A stretch of DNA of 64,000 nucleotides, taken from NCBI RefSeq assembly GCF_000948975.2, contig NZ_CP059735.1, positions 4,278,001 to 4,342,000 of the forward strand, written 5' to 3'. Shown piece by piece: positions 1 to 9,158 of this stretch. Source of the stretch: Thalassomonas actiniarum. Lineage in GTDB: Bacteria; Pseudomonadota; Gammaproteobacteria; Enterobacterales; Alteromonadaceae. The stretch's first letter is position 1; each line of letters opens with the position of its first letter. Below the pieces are notes generated by a model. That model made no database searches. It was not told the DNA's origin and was given only the letters and a program-made list of their open reading frames with translations. Both the position numbers and the translations under genes were made by a program.

Positions 1-808
1 GCCCCTGATCATAAGTGCCTATCCACAACATGCCATCCATAGATTCAAACATGGTACGGATCCTGTCACTGCTGATAGAGTTTTCATCCTGGGGATCATG
101 GCGAAAATGGCGCACGGTTTTCCTGCCGATATCCATTTGATTCAAACCGCCGCCATCGGTGCCGATCCACAAGGTCCCGTGTTGTTCCTGAAGTACAGCG
201 CGGATCTTGTTACTGCTTAACGACATAGGGTTGTTATCATCGGCAACAAAACGCTCAAAGTTCCCGGTCTCCATATTATATCGGTTCAGCCCCGAGTCCG
301 TGCCCAGCCATAAGTCTGAGGCACTATCTTCAACAATGGTGCGGACAATATTACCGGAAATACTGTTTTCATCCCCGGGATCATGCTTGAAATGGGTAAA
401 GCTGCGGCCATCTTTATTGAGCAGGTTTAAACCGCCGCCATCGGTGCCCACCCATAACCTGCCGTCGGAGCTTTCCAGCAACGACCAGATCCAGTCTTTA
501 CTCAGGCTCTGCTCTTTTTTCGGATCATGCAAATAAGTCACAAATTCATTACCGTCATACCGGTTAAGCCCTTCCGAGGTGGCAAACCAGACAAAGCCAT
601 AATTATCCTGCAATATCTGGTAAACGGAATCTTGCGATAAACCGTCATTCACGGTTAAGTGTCTGAATCTCACATTTTGGGCAATTTCAGATCCCCAGAC
701 AGGAAACAGCAAGCACAACAGCGCCAGCCCCAGGCAAATACGGCAAGCTGCCGGTAACCATTTATTAAAATTCAATAGCGCAGGTATTGTTAAATTAATC
801 ATGATCAT
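1..808 (-). CDS. Two-component sensor with Reg_prop beta-propeller, N-terminal part (cut by window edge)
   Basis: Reading leftward from ATG at 808 (a second in-frame ATG is at 802) gives an open frame that runs off the window. A hydrophobic signal or anchor (about residues 18-40) is followed by FRHLTVNDGLSQDSV and then repeated blades of the form D-x-x-G-x-[LV]-W-[VLI]-G-T, for example GRLWVGTDGGGLN and GTLWIGTDGGGLN. These are hallmarks of the two-component regulator propeller (Reg_prop) that forms the periplasmic sensor of HTCS-type hybrid kinases or of GGDEF proteins. Which output domain it carries lies outside the window. An AAGGA lies about 14 bases upstream of the ATG, rather far. The gene follows the sigma54 regulator at 901-4005 after 92 bp on the same strand, so the two may be one signalling pair; that link is inferred. 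Confidence 0.85.
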   Translation of the reverse strand, partial: MIMINLTIPALLNFNKWLPAACRICLGLALLCLLFPVWGSEIAQNVRFRHLTVNDGLSQDSVYQILQDNYGFVWFATSEGLNRYDGNEFVTYLHDPKKEQSLSKDWIWSLLESSDGRLWVGTDGGGLNLLNKDGRSFTHFKHDPGDENSISGNIVRTIVEDSASDLWLGTDSGLNRYNMETGNFERFVADDNNPMSLSSNKIRAVLQEQHGTLWIGTDGGGLNQMDIGRKTVRHFRHDPQDENSISSDRIRTMFESMDGMLWIGTYDQG

Positions 809-900
809 AACGAATATTCACATCCTTAATACTTTCACTTCAGCCTGGTATATCAACAAATAACAAATGATCACCACCCTTAAGCCAGCATAACCGAGCC

Positions 901-3900
901 TCAACTGGCTAATATCTTGCGCAAGGTCGGGGCAGAAACCCCGACAAAGGTTGCAATATCCTGCCGGTTCATCCCCCCCTGCTCCGCCAAGCGGCTTAAT
1001 ATTTGCCTTAACTGTTGCAGACGGTTGATGCCGGGCGTTGGCGGCAGTTCAAGCCAGTCGGTTAGCGCCTCCACCAGCAAAAATTCCTGAACCTGCAGGA
1101 CCGGCGGCAAGGCACTTTGGGATAAAGCCTCGATACGGCGCCGTAAAGTGGCTTCCGGTAGCCCCAGGATACGGGCAGACTTACTGATATTGCCCTTACC
1201 CTGTACTTTCGCTAAACGGATCACTTCAGCTTCAAGCCATTTTCCGCATTCAAAAATAGCATCACTGTCTTTTAAAATATTGATGCAGGAGGTCAGTGCC
1301 TGCACCATTTTATCCTGTGGCTGTACGCCGATATCGGCGACTTTATGCCCTTGTGTTTCAGCAGCAGTAAAATCTGCCATATCACTTACTGCTGACTGTC
1401 CGCTTCCCCCCTCAGCATTGCCATTAAAAGAGCATTCCCAACGATGACTCGGCTCCCGCAGCGTCAGATGGGTGGCATCGATATAGGGGCTGTTGCAAAT
1501 AATCACCGCCCGCATCAACTGGTTTCTCAACTCACGAACATTGCCCGGCCAGTCATGCTGGCGCATCGCCCGGCTTGCCGTTTCGGTAAAGCCTTTAATT
1601 TCTTTGTTATAATGCTGGTTAAATTGACGCAGGTAATGCTCGGCAATCGGCATAATATCCATTGCCCTTTGCCGTAAATTTGGACTGTGCAGTGAAAAAA
1701 CATTGAGACGGTAGAACAGATCCTTACGAAAACGCCCTTTTTCAACCTCGGTGGCTAAATCCCGGTTGGTGGCGACAATCAGGCGGACATCAACCGTTTC
1801 AACCTGGTTACTGCCCACCGGAGAAAAGGTGCCTTCCTGGGCAAAACGCAGCAAGTGAATTTGCAGCTCCAGCGGCAACTCACCGATTTCATCTAAAAAC
1901 AGGGTGCCGGTATCCGCTTCTTTAAATTTCCCTAAATGGGATTCATTGGCATTGGTAAATGAGCCTTTTTTATGGCCAAAGAGCTCGCTGGCGATCAAAC
2001 TCGGTACTATTGCCCCGCAGTCCACCACCACATAAGGTTTATGCTTGCGTAAACTGACCTTGTGTATCATGCGCGCCAGCAACTCTTTACCTGTGCCCGA
2101 TTCACCGGAAATCATCACAGGTGCATCGGTAGGCGCTAAGGTCCTGACCTCCTGCATCAAGCATTCCATGATTTTCGACTCAAATATCAACTCACTATCG
2201 AGCACATTTTCCTCAAATCCCTGTAATTCTTTTTGAATGCGCAACTGCTCTTTCGAGGCTAAAATCACCCGGTCAACGGCGACCCCTAAATAACCCGACA
2301 AGGTCTCCAGCGCCGAAATCTGTTTTTTGTCCAACAGATGCCCGCTCTTTCGGTATAACAGCAGCAAACCCAAGCCCCTGTGCTCGACGCTGAGCGGCAA
2401 GCCGTAACAGCAGGTATGCTCCGGGTTCTCGCTATCGACAGAAAAAAGTTTCGTTTCGCCGCTAAAAGCCAGTTCGTTGATTTGTGGAGTAAGTTTGAAA
2501 TTAAAATCTGCAGGGTCCAGGGAAGATAACTCGGTATTGATATCCTTGACAATCAACTCAACCGGCTCATTATCGAGTTTTAACCAGAAGGCGCCGGCAA
2601 CAAGCTGCAGGGACTGCATTAAATTACTCACTATCCCTTCGGATAGGGAGTGGATATCGGTGCAATGGACAACGGTATTGACCGAATTCCACAATAACAT
2701 CAACCCTTTAATATCATTATTGATATCAGGGGAAAATTTCCCGCTCATACGGTCAATATCGGCAAGAAAGTGATGCTGTTTGTCTTCCTCCCAGCAACGA
2801 ATACAATCCCCCCCGGCTTCATGGGCGGTATTTAATGCCCAGGTAGCATGTCTGAACAGGGTGATCGGTAAATTAATGCCGCTGGCATCATTACCTTGCT
2901 CTAATTCTGCAATACCTATGCTGAAGGTCAGCGACACCTTGTCGCTATAATACCTGTGATTATTCAATCGCTTGTGAATACGTTTGGCTACCACCATGCC
3001 CCCCTGCAGGCAAGTATTGGGTAACGTTGTGCTAAATACTGCGCCGCCGTAACGAGTAGCCAGATCTATCACCCGAATTTCTTTATTGATCACCTCGCTG
3101 ATTTCACCGATGATGACATCCCCGACCTTCTCTCCCCATTTCTCATTGACCCAGTCAAAATTATCCGGATTGATCAATAACAGGCAGGCCTGGCTTTTCT
3201 CTTCGCCCTGGCGATCAGATACCCGGTTTTTATATTCGGGCATTTTAAAATCCGACAAATCTGCCAGGCACCTGAGCATAATGGATGCCCCGGTACACTC
3301 TTGTTGTTCATTGAGGATAGGACCAACAATGCCATCTACCAGGGAAATGCCATTTTTAACTTCAATTTCAACCGGTAAGATCCTACTGACCGACTGGGTC
3401 CTGACGGTATTTTCAATCAAGCGGGTCAAACGCATTTTAGACTCTGGAGTGGTACAGACCAGCGCGGTATGCCAGGGTTTAAGAATGACATTGGCGCTTT
3501 CAAAGGTCAGCAGCTGGCAGGCATTGGAGTTGATGCCGTCGATAAAACCGTTAATATCGGTTAATAAGATGCAGTCACCGATACAGCTCAAAGCTGTTTT
3601 TAGAATATATTGATTATTAAGGAGTTTCTGTTGCCTGGCAAACTCATCCACCGCCAGGTCGATGGCAATTTCCAACTCCCGTCGGTTAATGGGTTTAAGA
3701 ATGTAACCCTGGGGGTTGATTTCCTTGACTCTTCTTAGGGTTTCTTTATCGGAATAAGCGGAAATAAAAATCACCGCCACCGACATAATTTTATTGAGCT
3801 CACGCAAAATTTCGATGCCGTCGCAGCCGTCACGCAGCCTAATATCGGACAAGACAATATCCGGTTTGACCACAGGAATTTCCTGCAACGCCTTCAGGCT

Positions 3901-4005
3901 ATCGTGGGCAACACCAAGTACTTGAAAACCGAGAGACTCAAGGTTGACCTTTAAATCATGTGCAACTATTGCTTCATCTTCAATGATATAAATTCTATGT
4001 GTCAT
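901..4005 (-). CDS. Multi-domain sigma54-type response regulator (REC-PAS-degenerate GGDEF-GAF-AAA+-HTH)
   Basis: A 1034-residue protein. Residues 1-120 form a receiver domain with acidic residues IEDE, phospho-acceptor D54 (LSDIRL) and K104. A PAS-like segment (about 135-245) and a GGDEF-like fold (about 272-405) follow; the GGDEF motif is replaced by GGAVF at 320-324, so no cyclase activity is expected. A GAF-like region spans about 435-590. The AAA+ sigma54-interaction module has Walker A GESGTGKE (634-641), Walker [10 protein letters not shown] (701-709) and WPGNVREL (819-826). The sigma54-contacting loop, normally GAFTGA, reads GSFTNA (681-686). A Fis-type helix-turn-helix (about 935-960) is followed by roughly 50 residues and a second HTH-like end ([18 protein letters not shown]). 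It stands directly beside the subtilase cluster, whose promoters look sigma54-dependent, so it is the natural candidate activator; that is inference. Confidence 0.88.
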   Translation of the reverse strand: MTHRIYIIEDEAIVAHDLKVNLESLGFQVLGVAHDSLKALQEIPVVKPDIVLSDIRLRDGCDGIEILRELNKIMSVAVIFISAYSDKETLRRVKEINPQGYILKPINRRELEIAIDLAVDEFARQQKLLNNQYILKTALSCIGDCILLTDINGFIDGINSNACQLLTFESANVILKPWHTALVCTTPESKMRLTRLIENTVRTQSVSRILPVEIEVKNGISLVDGIVGPILNEQQECTGASIMLRCLADLSDFKMPEYKNRVSDRQGEEKSQACLLLINPDNFDWVNEKWGEKVGDVIIGEISEVINKEIRVIDLATRYGGAVFSTTLPNTCLQGGMVVAKRIHKRLNNHRYYSDKVSLTFSIGIAELEQGNDASGINLPITLFRHATWALNTAHEAGGDCIRCWEEDKQHHFLADIDRMSGKFSPDINNDIKGLMLLWNSVNTVVHCTDIHSLSEGIVSNLMQSLQLVAGAFWLKLDNEPVELIVKDINTELSSLDPADFNFKLTPQINELAFSGETKLFSVDSENPEHTCCYGLPLSVEHRGLGLLLLYRKSGHLLDKKQISALETLSGYLGVAVDRVILASKEQLRIQKELQGFEENVLDSELIFESKIMECLMQEVRTLAPTDAPVMISGESGTGKELLARMIHKVSLRKHKPYVVVDCGAIVPSLIASELFGHKKGSFTNANESHLGKFKEADTGTLFLDEIGELPLELQIHLLRFAQEGTFSPVGSNQVETVDVRLIVATNRDLATEVEKGRFRKDLFYRLNVFSLHSPNLRQRAMDIMPIAEHYLRQFNQHYNKEIKGFTETASRAMRQHDWPGNVRELRNQLMRAVIICNSPYIDATHLTLREPSHRWECSFNGNAEGGSGQSAVSDMADFTAAETQGHKVADIGVQPQDKMVQALTSCINILKDSDAIFECGKWLEAEVIRLAKVQGKGNISKSARILGLPEATLRRRIEALSQSALPPVLQVQEFLLVEALTDWLELPPTPGINRLQQLRQILSRLAEQGGMNRQDIATFVGVSAPTLRKILAS

Positions 4006-4227
4006 AGTCCGTTATTTAACGATAATTAGTACGTGATTAAAGATTGATTCGCATGAAAAAGTTTATTATTAGTCTGCTAACAAGAGTGTAGTGCAGATGT
4101 AGAGATTTTGCGTTTTACTGACGCCAATAAATTTTATTTAACGCTTTGTTTACTATTTCCAGCACTTGCTATATCCCCAAAGGAAAAAAAGTGCTGACAG
4201 AGAAGCCGCTAAAGCGAAATACTGGTC
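4006..4227. other. Intergenic stretch
   Basis: Leader region of the response regulator gene (starts at 4005, minus) and tail of the subtilase transcript. It is AT-rich. I see no gene, no clear -35/-10 pair and no TGGCA-type sigma54 element here. Confidence 0.4.
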
Positions 4228-4263
4228 AAAAAAAGGAGCAAAGCCCTTAAGGTCTATTGCTCC
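4228..4263 (-). terminator. Rho-independent terminator of subtilase 1
   Basis: On the minus strand GGAGCAA pairs with TTGCTCC around a 15-base loop that itself contains CCTTAAGG, followed by a run of seven T. It lies about 90 bp beyond the subtilase 1 stop codon. Confidence 0.75.
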
Positions 4264-4354
4264 AAAAAATGTACCGGCTTTTACAATATAAAAACACCGA
4301 TGTCATCACTGCCGGCAACATTGATAACAGCTAACGAACAGATGATTTCAGTAT

Positions 4355-6673
4355 CTACTCCTGAGACACCCAAACATTCGCTTCGATTTTATCGGCCATG
4401 GTCGAATGACTATCCACCCATAGATAACCGTCCGCCCATAGATAGCCGTCCGCCCATAAATAGCCGTCTGCCCATAAATAACCGTCCGCCCACAAATAGC
4501 CGTCCGCCCACAGATAACCGTCCACCCACAGATAACCGTCTTGCCAGAGATAACCGCTGCCTTCAAGGCCGCTGATATAATATTGACCGTTTTCATCCTG
4601 ATTGGCCCGTCCGCCAAAATGGCTGGTACCGGCCAGATCGGCATCAACATCCAATCCCTGATTGGCACAGCCGGCGGCAGAAGAATAAACCGCCTGGTAG
4701 GCATCAATTAAGCCGCTCCCCTGCTGGAAGATACTGACCGCCAGCTGGCCCTGTCCATTGACGGCAGGCTGGCCGGCACTGAGCAGTCGGCATTTGAGCT
4801 CATCGGGTGATAAATTGACATCTTGCTCAAGTACCAGTGCGGCAATACCGGAGACTATCGCCGCGGCCTGGGAAGTACCGGACATCATAAACCAGCCGAT
4901 ACCGTCAAAGAATTCGGGGTGATCCTGTGCCAGCTTACCATCACTGGGCATAAAGCCGAGAATATGCCCGCCGGGCGCCACCAGCTCAGGTTTGACAAAA
5001 CCTTCATAGGTTGGGCCTGCGGCAGAGAAACGGGCTAGGAAATCATCGCTGCTGTTGGTCACCGAATAATTATCCGATACCGCACCAACCGTCATCACAT
5101 AAGGCACATTACCCGGCACCCCTATCGTCATGGCATCGGGACCGGTATTACCGGCGGAGGCAACAACAAAGATGCCCGCCTGCCAGGCTTTCATCACCGC
5201 CTGATTTAATAAATCATCCCAGTAGTGAGACTGAACTGACGTACTTAACGACAGGTTTAAAATACGGATATTGTATTTTTCCTTGTTGGCGATCACAAAA
5301 TCTATGCCGCGGATCACATCGGCATAAGTGCCCTGGCCGTTAGTGTCCAGGGCTTTTACCGCCACCAGGTTGGCATTGGGGGCAATGCCGTTATAACTGT
5401 TTTCATATTCGCCGGTCATGGCATCTACCTTAGGCAGGGAGCGGACGATAATCGAACTGATATGGCTGCCGTGACCGTTGCCGTCCTCCAGATAACCGTG
5501 ACGCTCAGCGTCAAATTTATCAAATATATGAGTATCGACTAAGGTATCGCTGATCGCATTATAAAAAGCCTTGATGCGGTTGCCGCCGTTGACCTTATAT
5601 TGCATCGACCAGTCGAAATCTCCCCGCAGACCCGAGTCAACTACGGCAACGGTCACACCATCGCCGGTGATCCCCTGTTCATGTAAGATATCCGCCTTGA
5701 CCATAGCGGGATAAAAACTGTCCCGGTAGGCATCATTAAGGCTTTGGATCAAACTACCCTGCCCCTCGATAAAAGCTTTGCTGGAATCATCCAGGGCAAA
5801 AGTTAAGTTAATCTGGTATAAACCGGCATCCGTTGCCGGTTCATGGGTAAACACCAGGCCATATTCGGTGATTTTATTTTTGCTCAAATCAGCATGAGTC
5901 CCCAACATTTGTGAGGTTAAGGTCAGGTACATATACACACCGTCACTGGTGGCGGTTAAATTACCGGTATCCACACCGCCGGAGTTGTTCACGGTAAACT
6001 GAGCCAGAGGGCCATTTACTATCGGCCAGGCCAACTCGATTGAGCTTAAAGCAAAATTGTTGTTTGCCCGGTTGACCAGTTTCCAGCGGGTATAGTTGGC
6101 ATCAAAAGTTAAAAAGGGCTCGGCATCGATATAACTCGATACCGGGGCATTAAGAATAGGAATACTATTACCGCCGCCCTTGCCACCGCCCTTGCCATTC
6201 CCTTTTCCCCCGCCCTTACCATTTTTGCTTGCGGTAATCGCCAGGCTTTTACTGTTTTTTTGAATGCGGATAATGCCCGGGGTTTGCTTTAAGCGCTTGC
6301 GGGTCACATTATCCAGTGTCACCGCCAGGGCATTAATCGCTTCAAGCTTATGGCTGACCTCCAGATTAAACTGCTCGGCTATCGCCATCAGGATCTCCAT
6401 ACTTTGCCCTTGAATCAGGTAAGAATGGTGAGTATTCGCGGATAAAACCTCGGGAAAGGCCTCTAGCCGGGTATTTACTACCGGCTGATTTTCAGTTATC
6501 ACCGTAGGCAGGTTTTCCGCTTCCCCGTATCTTCCATCCCCGGCATTGCTGATATCGAACAGTAATAAGCCAAAGCCAATTAAAGTAATTCCTCCGATAA
6601 TGCTGGTCAGTCTATGCTTAATAATCACATTTAGCGCAATAAGCCAAGTAGTCTTCACCAAAGAAAAATTCAT
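4355..6673 (-). CDS. S8 subtilase 1 with WADGY hexad repeats
   Basis: A 772-residue secreted or anchored subtilisin-like protease. An N-terminal membrane segment (about 26-40) is followed by an I9-like propeptide (about 84-147, SYLIQG to IRIQKNSK) and a Gly/Lys linker (151-168). A beta-rich domain of about 150 residues then precedes the peptidase S8 domain (about 320-665). The triad is visible: D346 (VVDSG), H401 (GHGSH) and S601 (SGTSQAAA), with oxyanion N509 (SAGN). After a conserved CANQGLDVDADL segment come eight hexads of type GYLWAD (707-754) and the C-terminal tail VWVSQE. The start is fixed by a strong GGAGGTG 7 bases upstream. A sigma54-like element and 12-bp repeats lie upstream. 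Family function is endoproteolysis outside the cytoplasm; the substrate is unknown. Confidence 0.93.
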   Translation of the reverse strand: MNFSLVKTTWLIALNVIIKHRLTSIIGGITLIGFGLLLFDISNAGDGRYGEAENLPTVITENQPVVNTRLEAFPEVLSANTHHSYLIQGQSMEILMAIAEQFNLEVSHKLEAINALAVTLDNVTRKRLKQTPGIIRIQKNSKSLAITASKNGKGGGKGNGKGGGKGGGNSIPILNAPVSSYIDAEPFLTFDANYTRWKLVNRANNNFALSSIELAWPIVNGPLAQFTVNNSGGVDTGNLTATSDGVYMYLTLTSQMLGTHADLSKNKITEYGLVFTHEPATDAGLYQINLTFALDDSSKAFIEGQGSLIQSLNDAYRDSFYPAMVKADILHEQGITGDGVTVAVVDSGLRGDFDWSMQYKVNGGNRIKAFYNAISDTLVDTHIFDKFDAERHGYLEDGNGHGSHISSIIVRSLPKVDAMTGEYENSYNGIAPNANLVAVKALDTNGQGTYADVIRGIDFVIANKEKYNIRILNLSLSTSVQSHYWDDLLNQAVMKAWQAGIFVVASAGNTGPDAMTIGVPGNVPYVMTVGAVSDNYSVTNSSDDFLARFSAAGPTYEGFVKPELVAPGGHILGFMPSDGKLAQDHPEFFDGIGWFMMSGTSQAAAIVSGIAALVLEQDVNLSPDELKCRLLSAGQPAVNGQGQLAVSIFQQGSGLIDAYQAVYSSAAGCANQGLDVDADLAGTSHFGGRANQDENGQYYISGLEGSGYLWQDGYLWVDGYLWADGYLWADGYLWADGYLWADGYLWADGYLWVDSHSTMADKIEANVWVSQE
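4412..4555 (-). repeat. 18-bp coding tandem repeat, 8 units (GYLW[AVQ]D)
   Basis: Eight in-frame 18-bp units encode GYLWQD, GYLWVD, five GYLWAD and a final GYLWVD. Near-identity at DNA level suggests recent slippage or unequal exchange. Confidence 0.95.
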
Positions 6674-6711
6674 ACTTCCACCTCCATTGAATTTTCATCA
6701 GCAAAGGTTCT

Positions 6712-6728
6712 ACACTTTTTATGCCAAT
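6712..6728 (-). promoter_or_regulatory. Sigma54-like -24/-12 promoter of subtilase 1
   Basis: Minus strand TTGGCATAAAAAGTGTA: GG and GT are separated by exactly 10 bases, matching the TGGCA(N8)TTGC spacing except for T in place of C in the -12 GC. The same 17-mer pattern occurs before the other intact family transcription units. It lies 39 bp before the start codon. Confidence 0.6.
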
Positions 6729-6850
6729 AACTGTAAGCCATAGCAAAAAAATGATAGTAACTTGATTTAAAAGACTATTCACCTTTATTTGACTCAAAAT
6801 CTCTGTTGCCAGTCACGAATAAACACTAAATCGAACAAAGAATAAAAAAA

Positions 6851-6909
6851 TGACGAAAGAAGTGGCGAAAGAAGTGACGAAAACGAATGGAACTGAAACA
6901 TACGGCGAA
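6851..6909 (-). promoter_or_regulatory. 12-bp-period repeats, putative activator site of subtilase 1
   Basis: On the plus strand three 12-bp units, TGACGAAAGAAG, TGGCGAAAGAAG and TGACGAAAACGA, run from 6851 to 6886, with a further GGCGAA at 6904-6909. In gene sense the core is TTTCG[TC]CA. The repeats lie about 120-160 bp upstream of the -24 element, the usual distance for an enhancer-binding protein. Confidence 0.6.
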
Positions 6910-7024
6910 AATAAAACATGCACTTTTAACAAGCAATAAACATCAAACAATAGCGCAACACGGCAGAGCCCCGCCAATCGACGGGATTGCTCATCCACTC
7001 ATTGCTGACAAGAAATGAAGGAGA

Positions 7025-9153
7025 TTACTCCTGATCTACCCAGGAGTTCCCCCCCATAACACCGGAGGCAATTTCATTCCAAAATGAGCTTTCGTTCCGG
7101 AACGAGCCCTCATTCCAAAAAGATCCCTCATACCAGATACTGCCTTCATTCCACATCGAACCTTCATTCCACAAACTGCCATCGGGGGCTGGCAGGGCAA
7201 AACGGCCGTTTTCATCGATCAGCGCCGGCCCCTGAAAGTGTCGGCTGCCTTCAAGATCGGCATCAATATCTAATCCCTGGTTGGCACAGCCGGAAACATC
7301 ACTCTTGCTGGCGGCATAAATATCCATTAATCCCGCCCCCTGCTGGAACGGCGAATAACGCAATAAACCATTCTCTGCCACCGCCGACCTAGCACTGTGC
7401 ATTAGCCGGCATTTAACATCATCCGGGCTAAACCCAGGTTCGGCTTGCAATAATAACGCGACGGCGCCACTGAACACGGCAACTGCCTGTGAGGTGCCCG
7501 ACATCACAAAAAACTTTTTACCGTCACTAAAGCCCGGATATTTGTTGGCAATGGTTGCCTGGCTGTGCATCATACCCAGCAGGTATCCCCCCGGCGCCAA
7601 CAAATCAGGCTTGACAAAAGCCTCCAGGGTCGGCCCCGACGCTGATCGCATAGGGCACGTTTCCGGGGACAGTAACAGAACCCGGCACCGGCCCGGTATT
7701 GCCGGCTGAAGTCACCGCCACAATACCCGCCTGCCAAGCCTTCATCACCGCCTGATTCAGAAGATCATCCCAATAATAGGGACGGGACTGTGCGCCATAT
7801 GACAAATTCAATACCCGGAGATTGAGCGCCTCAGCATTGTTCACAACATAATCGATACCGGCAATAACATCCATATAATTCCCCCCTAAATCATCAAAGG
7901 CGCACACTAACACCAGGCCAGCCTCAGGTGCCATGCCCTGGGCATTGACCTGCCTCGTACACCTTGTCAGGTCAAACTCAGAGCTGGCATAACTGCTGGC
8001 GATAACACTGGCAACATGGCTGCCGTGACCATGCAGATCCAGCACATCTGTTCTACCATCATCTAAAAGGTTTAAGGTATCAATGATCCTGTTATCATCT
8101 TCAGCGCCTATACTTTCATTGCTAAAACTGCCGGTATCAAGTATGGCTATATTCATCCCTTGCCCGGTGCTCCCCTGCTGATGCAAGTTATTCGCACCGG
8201 TTTGCATGGCCAGATAAGCAGACATATGGCCGGGATCTTTATAAAAGTGCACATTATCTATGGCGAAATAACCCCGATCGGCACTTTTCGGCGCACTTGC
8301 CAGCTCAAAACGCAACTGGTCGCCATGTCGGCATAACGGCTGACATGATAACGTCGCTTGCCCTTTAACCCGCTCTTTTTCGGGGTCAGGGTATCAAAAT
8401 TAACGGTATCGCCGCTAAACAGCACTTTCAATTTTTCATCCTGTGCCAACCCCGCCAGTTCAAAATCAAAGGTGAAGCATTAAAGACTCGGTACTTCTCG
8501 GCAGTGACACCTGACGACTGATCCAGCCGCCCCCTGGTTAGGGGTAAGGACCAGAAAGCCGTTATCAATACAGATATGGCCATTGTCGGCGCCATCACTA
8601 TTATCCGGCTCCCACTCCCACCATTTGCTTTCCCAGCGATCGACACCGTCATGATTGTCAAAACTGATACCGCTAAAAGTATCGAGGACATCAAAGTCCG
8701 GTCCACAGCTGTTCGGGGAAGGGAGTGCAACACTTTCTTTACTTCCGTCTTTACCCGCTAAAGCCAGTTGCTGATCAGGATAAAAAACCAGTTCCGGGTT
8801 GGCTTGCTCCAGTGTGGCTTTTTCCCTCAGGGTAAGCTCAGTACCTACGGCATTGATAATACCCAGGGTTTTAAGCACAGGTAACTCACTTTGCCTGAGC
8901 AAGCGGTTAAAAATTCAACATTTTTTCCCTGCACCAAGTAACGTTGGCTTGGCTTTACTTCACTACCGGGCCCGACAGCACTGAAATAGCCAAACCTAAC
9001 CAGCTCATTGTTGAGCTGTTGTATCAGTTCTTTGCCAAGCCCTGGCTTAAACGATAAAACAGGATAAAACTTGTCAGCAGGATCACCAGTAAGCCGATAA
9101 CCCGGGCAAAGCGATATTTTCGATAGAAAATGTTCAAGATAAAAAAGTTTCAT
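7025..9153 (-). pseudogene. Decayed S8 subtilase 2 (WNEGS type)
   Basis: Consecutive segments in different frames together spell one family member. They run from the start and propeptide (9153 to about 8890, ending RYLVQGKNVEFLT), through the jelly-roll-like middle domain (about 8890-8480 and 8449-8290), to the S8 core (8315 to about 7650) and the S8 end with hexads (7651-7025). Frame changes are needed near 8890, 8470 and 8290. Near 7650 about 24 residues between SVGA and SASGPT are missing. The triad motifs (ILDTG, GHGSH, SGTSQ) and SAGN survive in separate fragments. The six hexads are irregular (SLWNEG, SIWYEG, SFRNES) and the tail is SWVDQE. It begins 5 bp after the subtilase 3 stop, so it was probably the second cistron of that operon. 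Assembly indels could mimic some of the lesions, but not the deletion. Confidence 0.85.
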
Positions 9154-9158
9154 TACTC

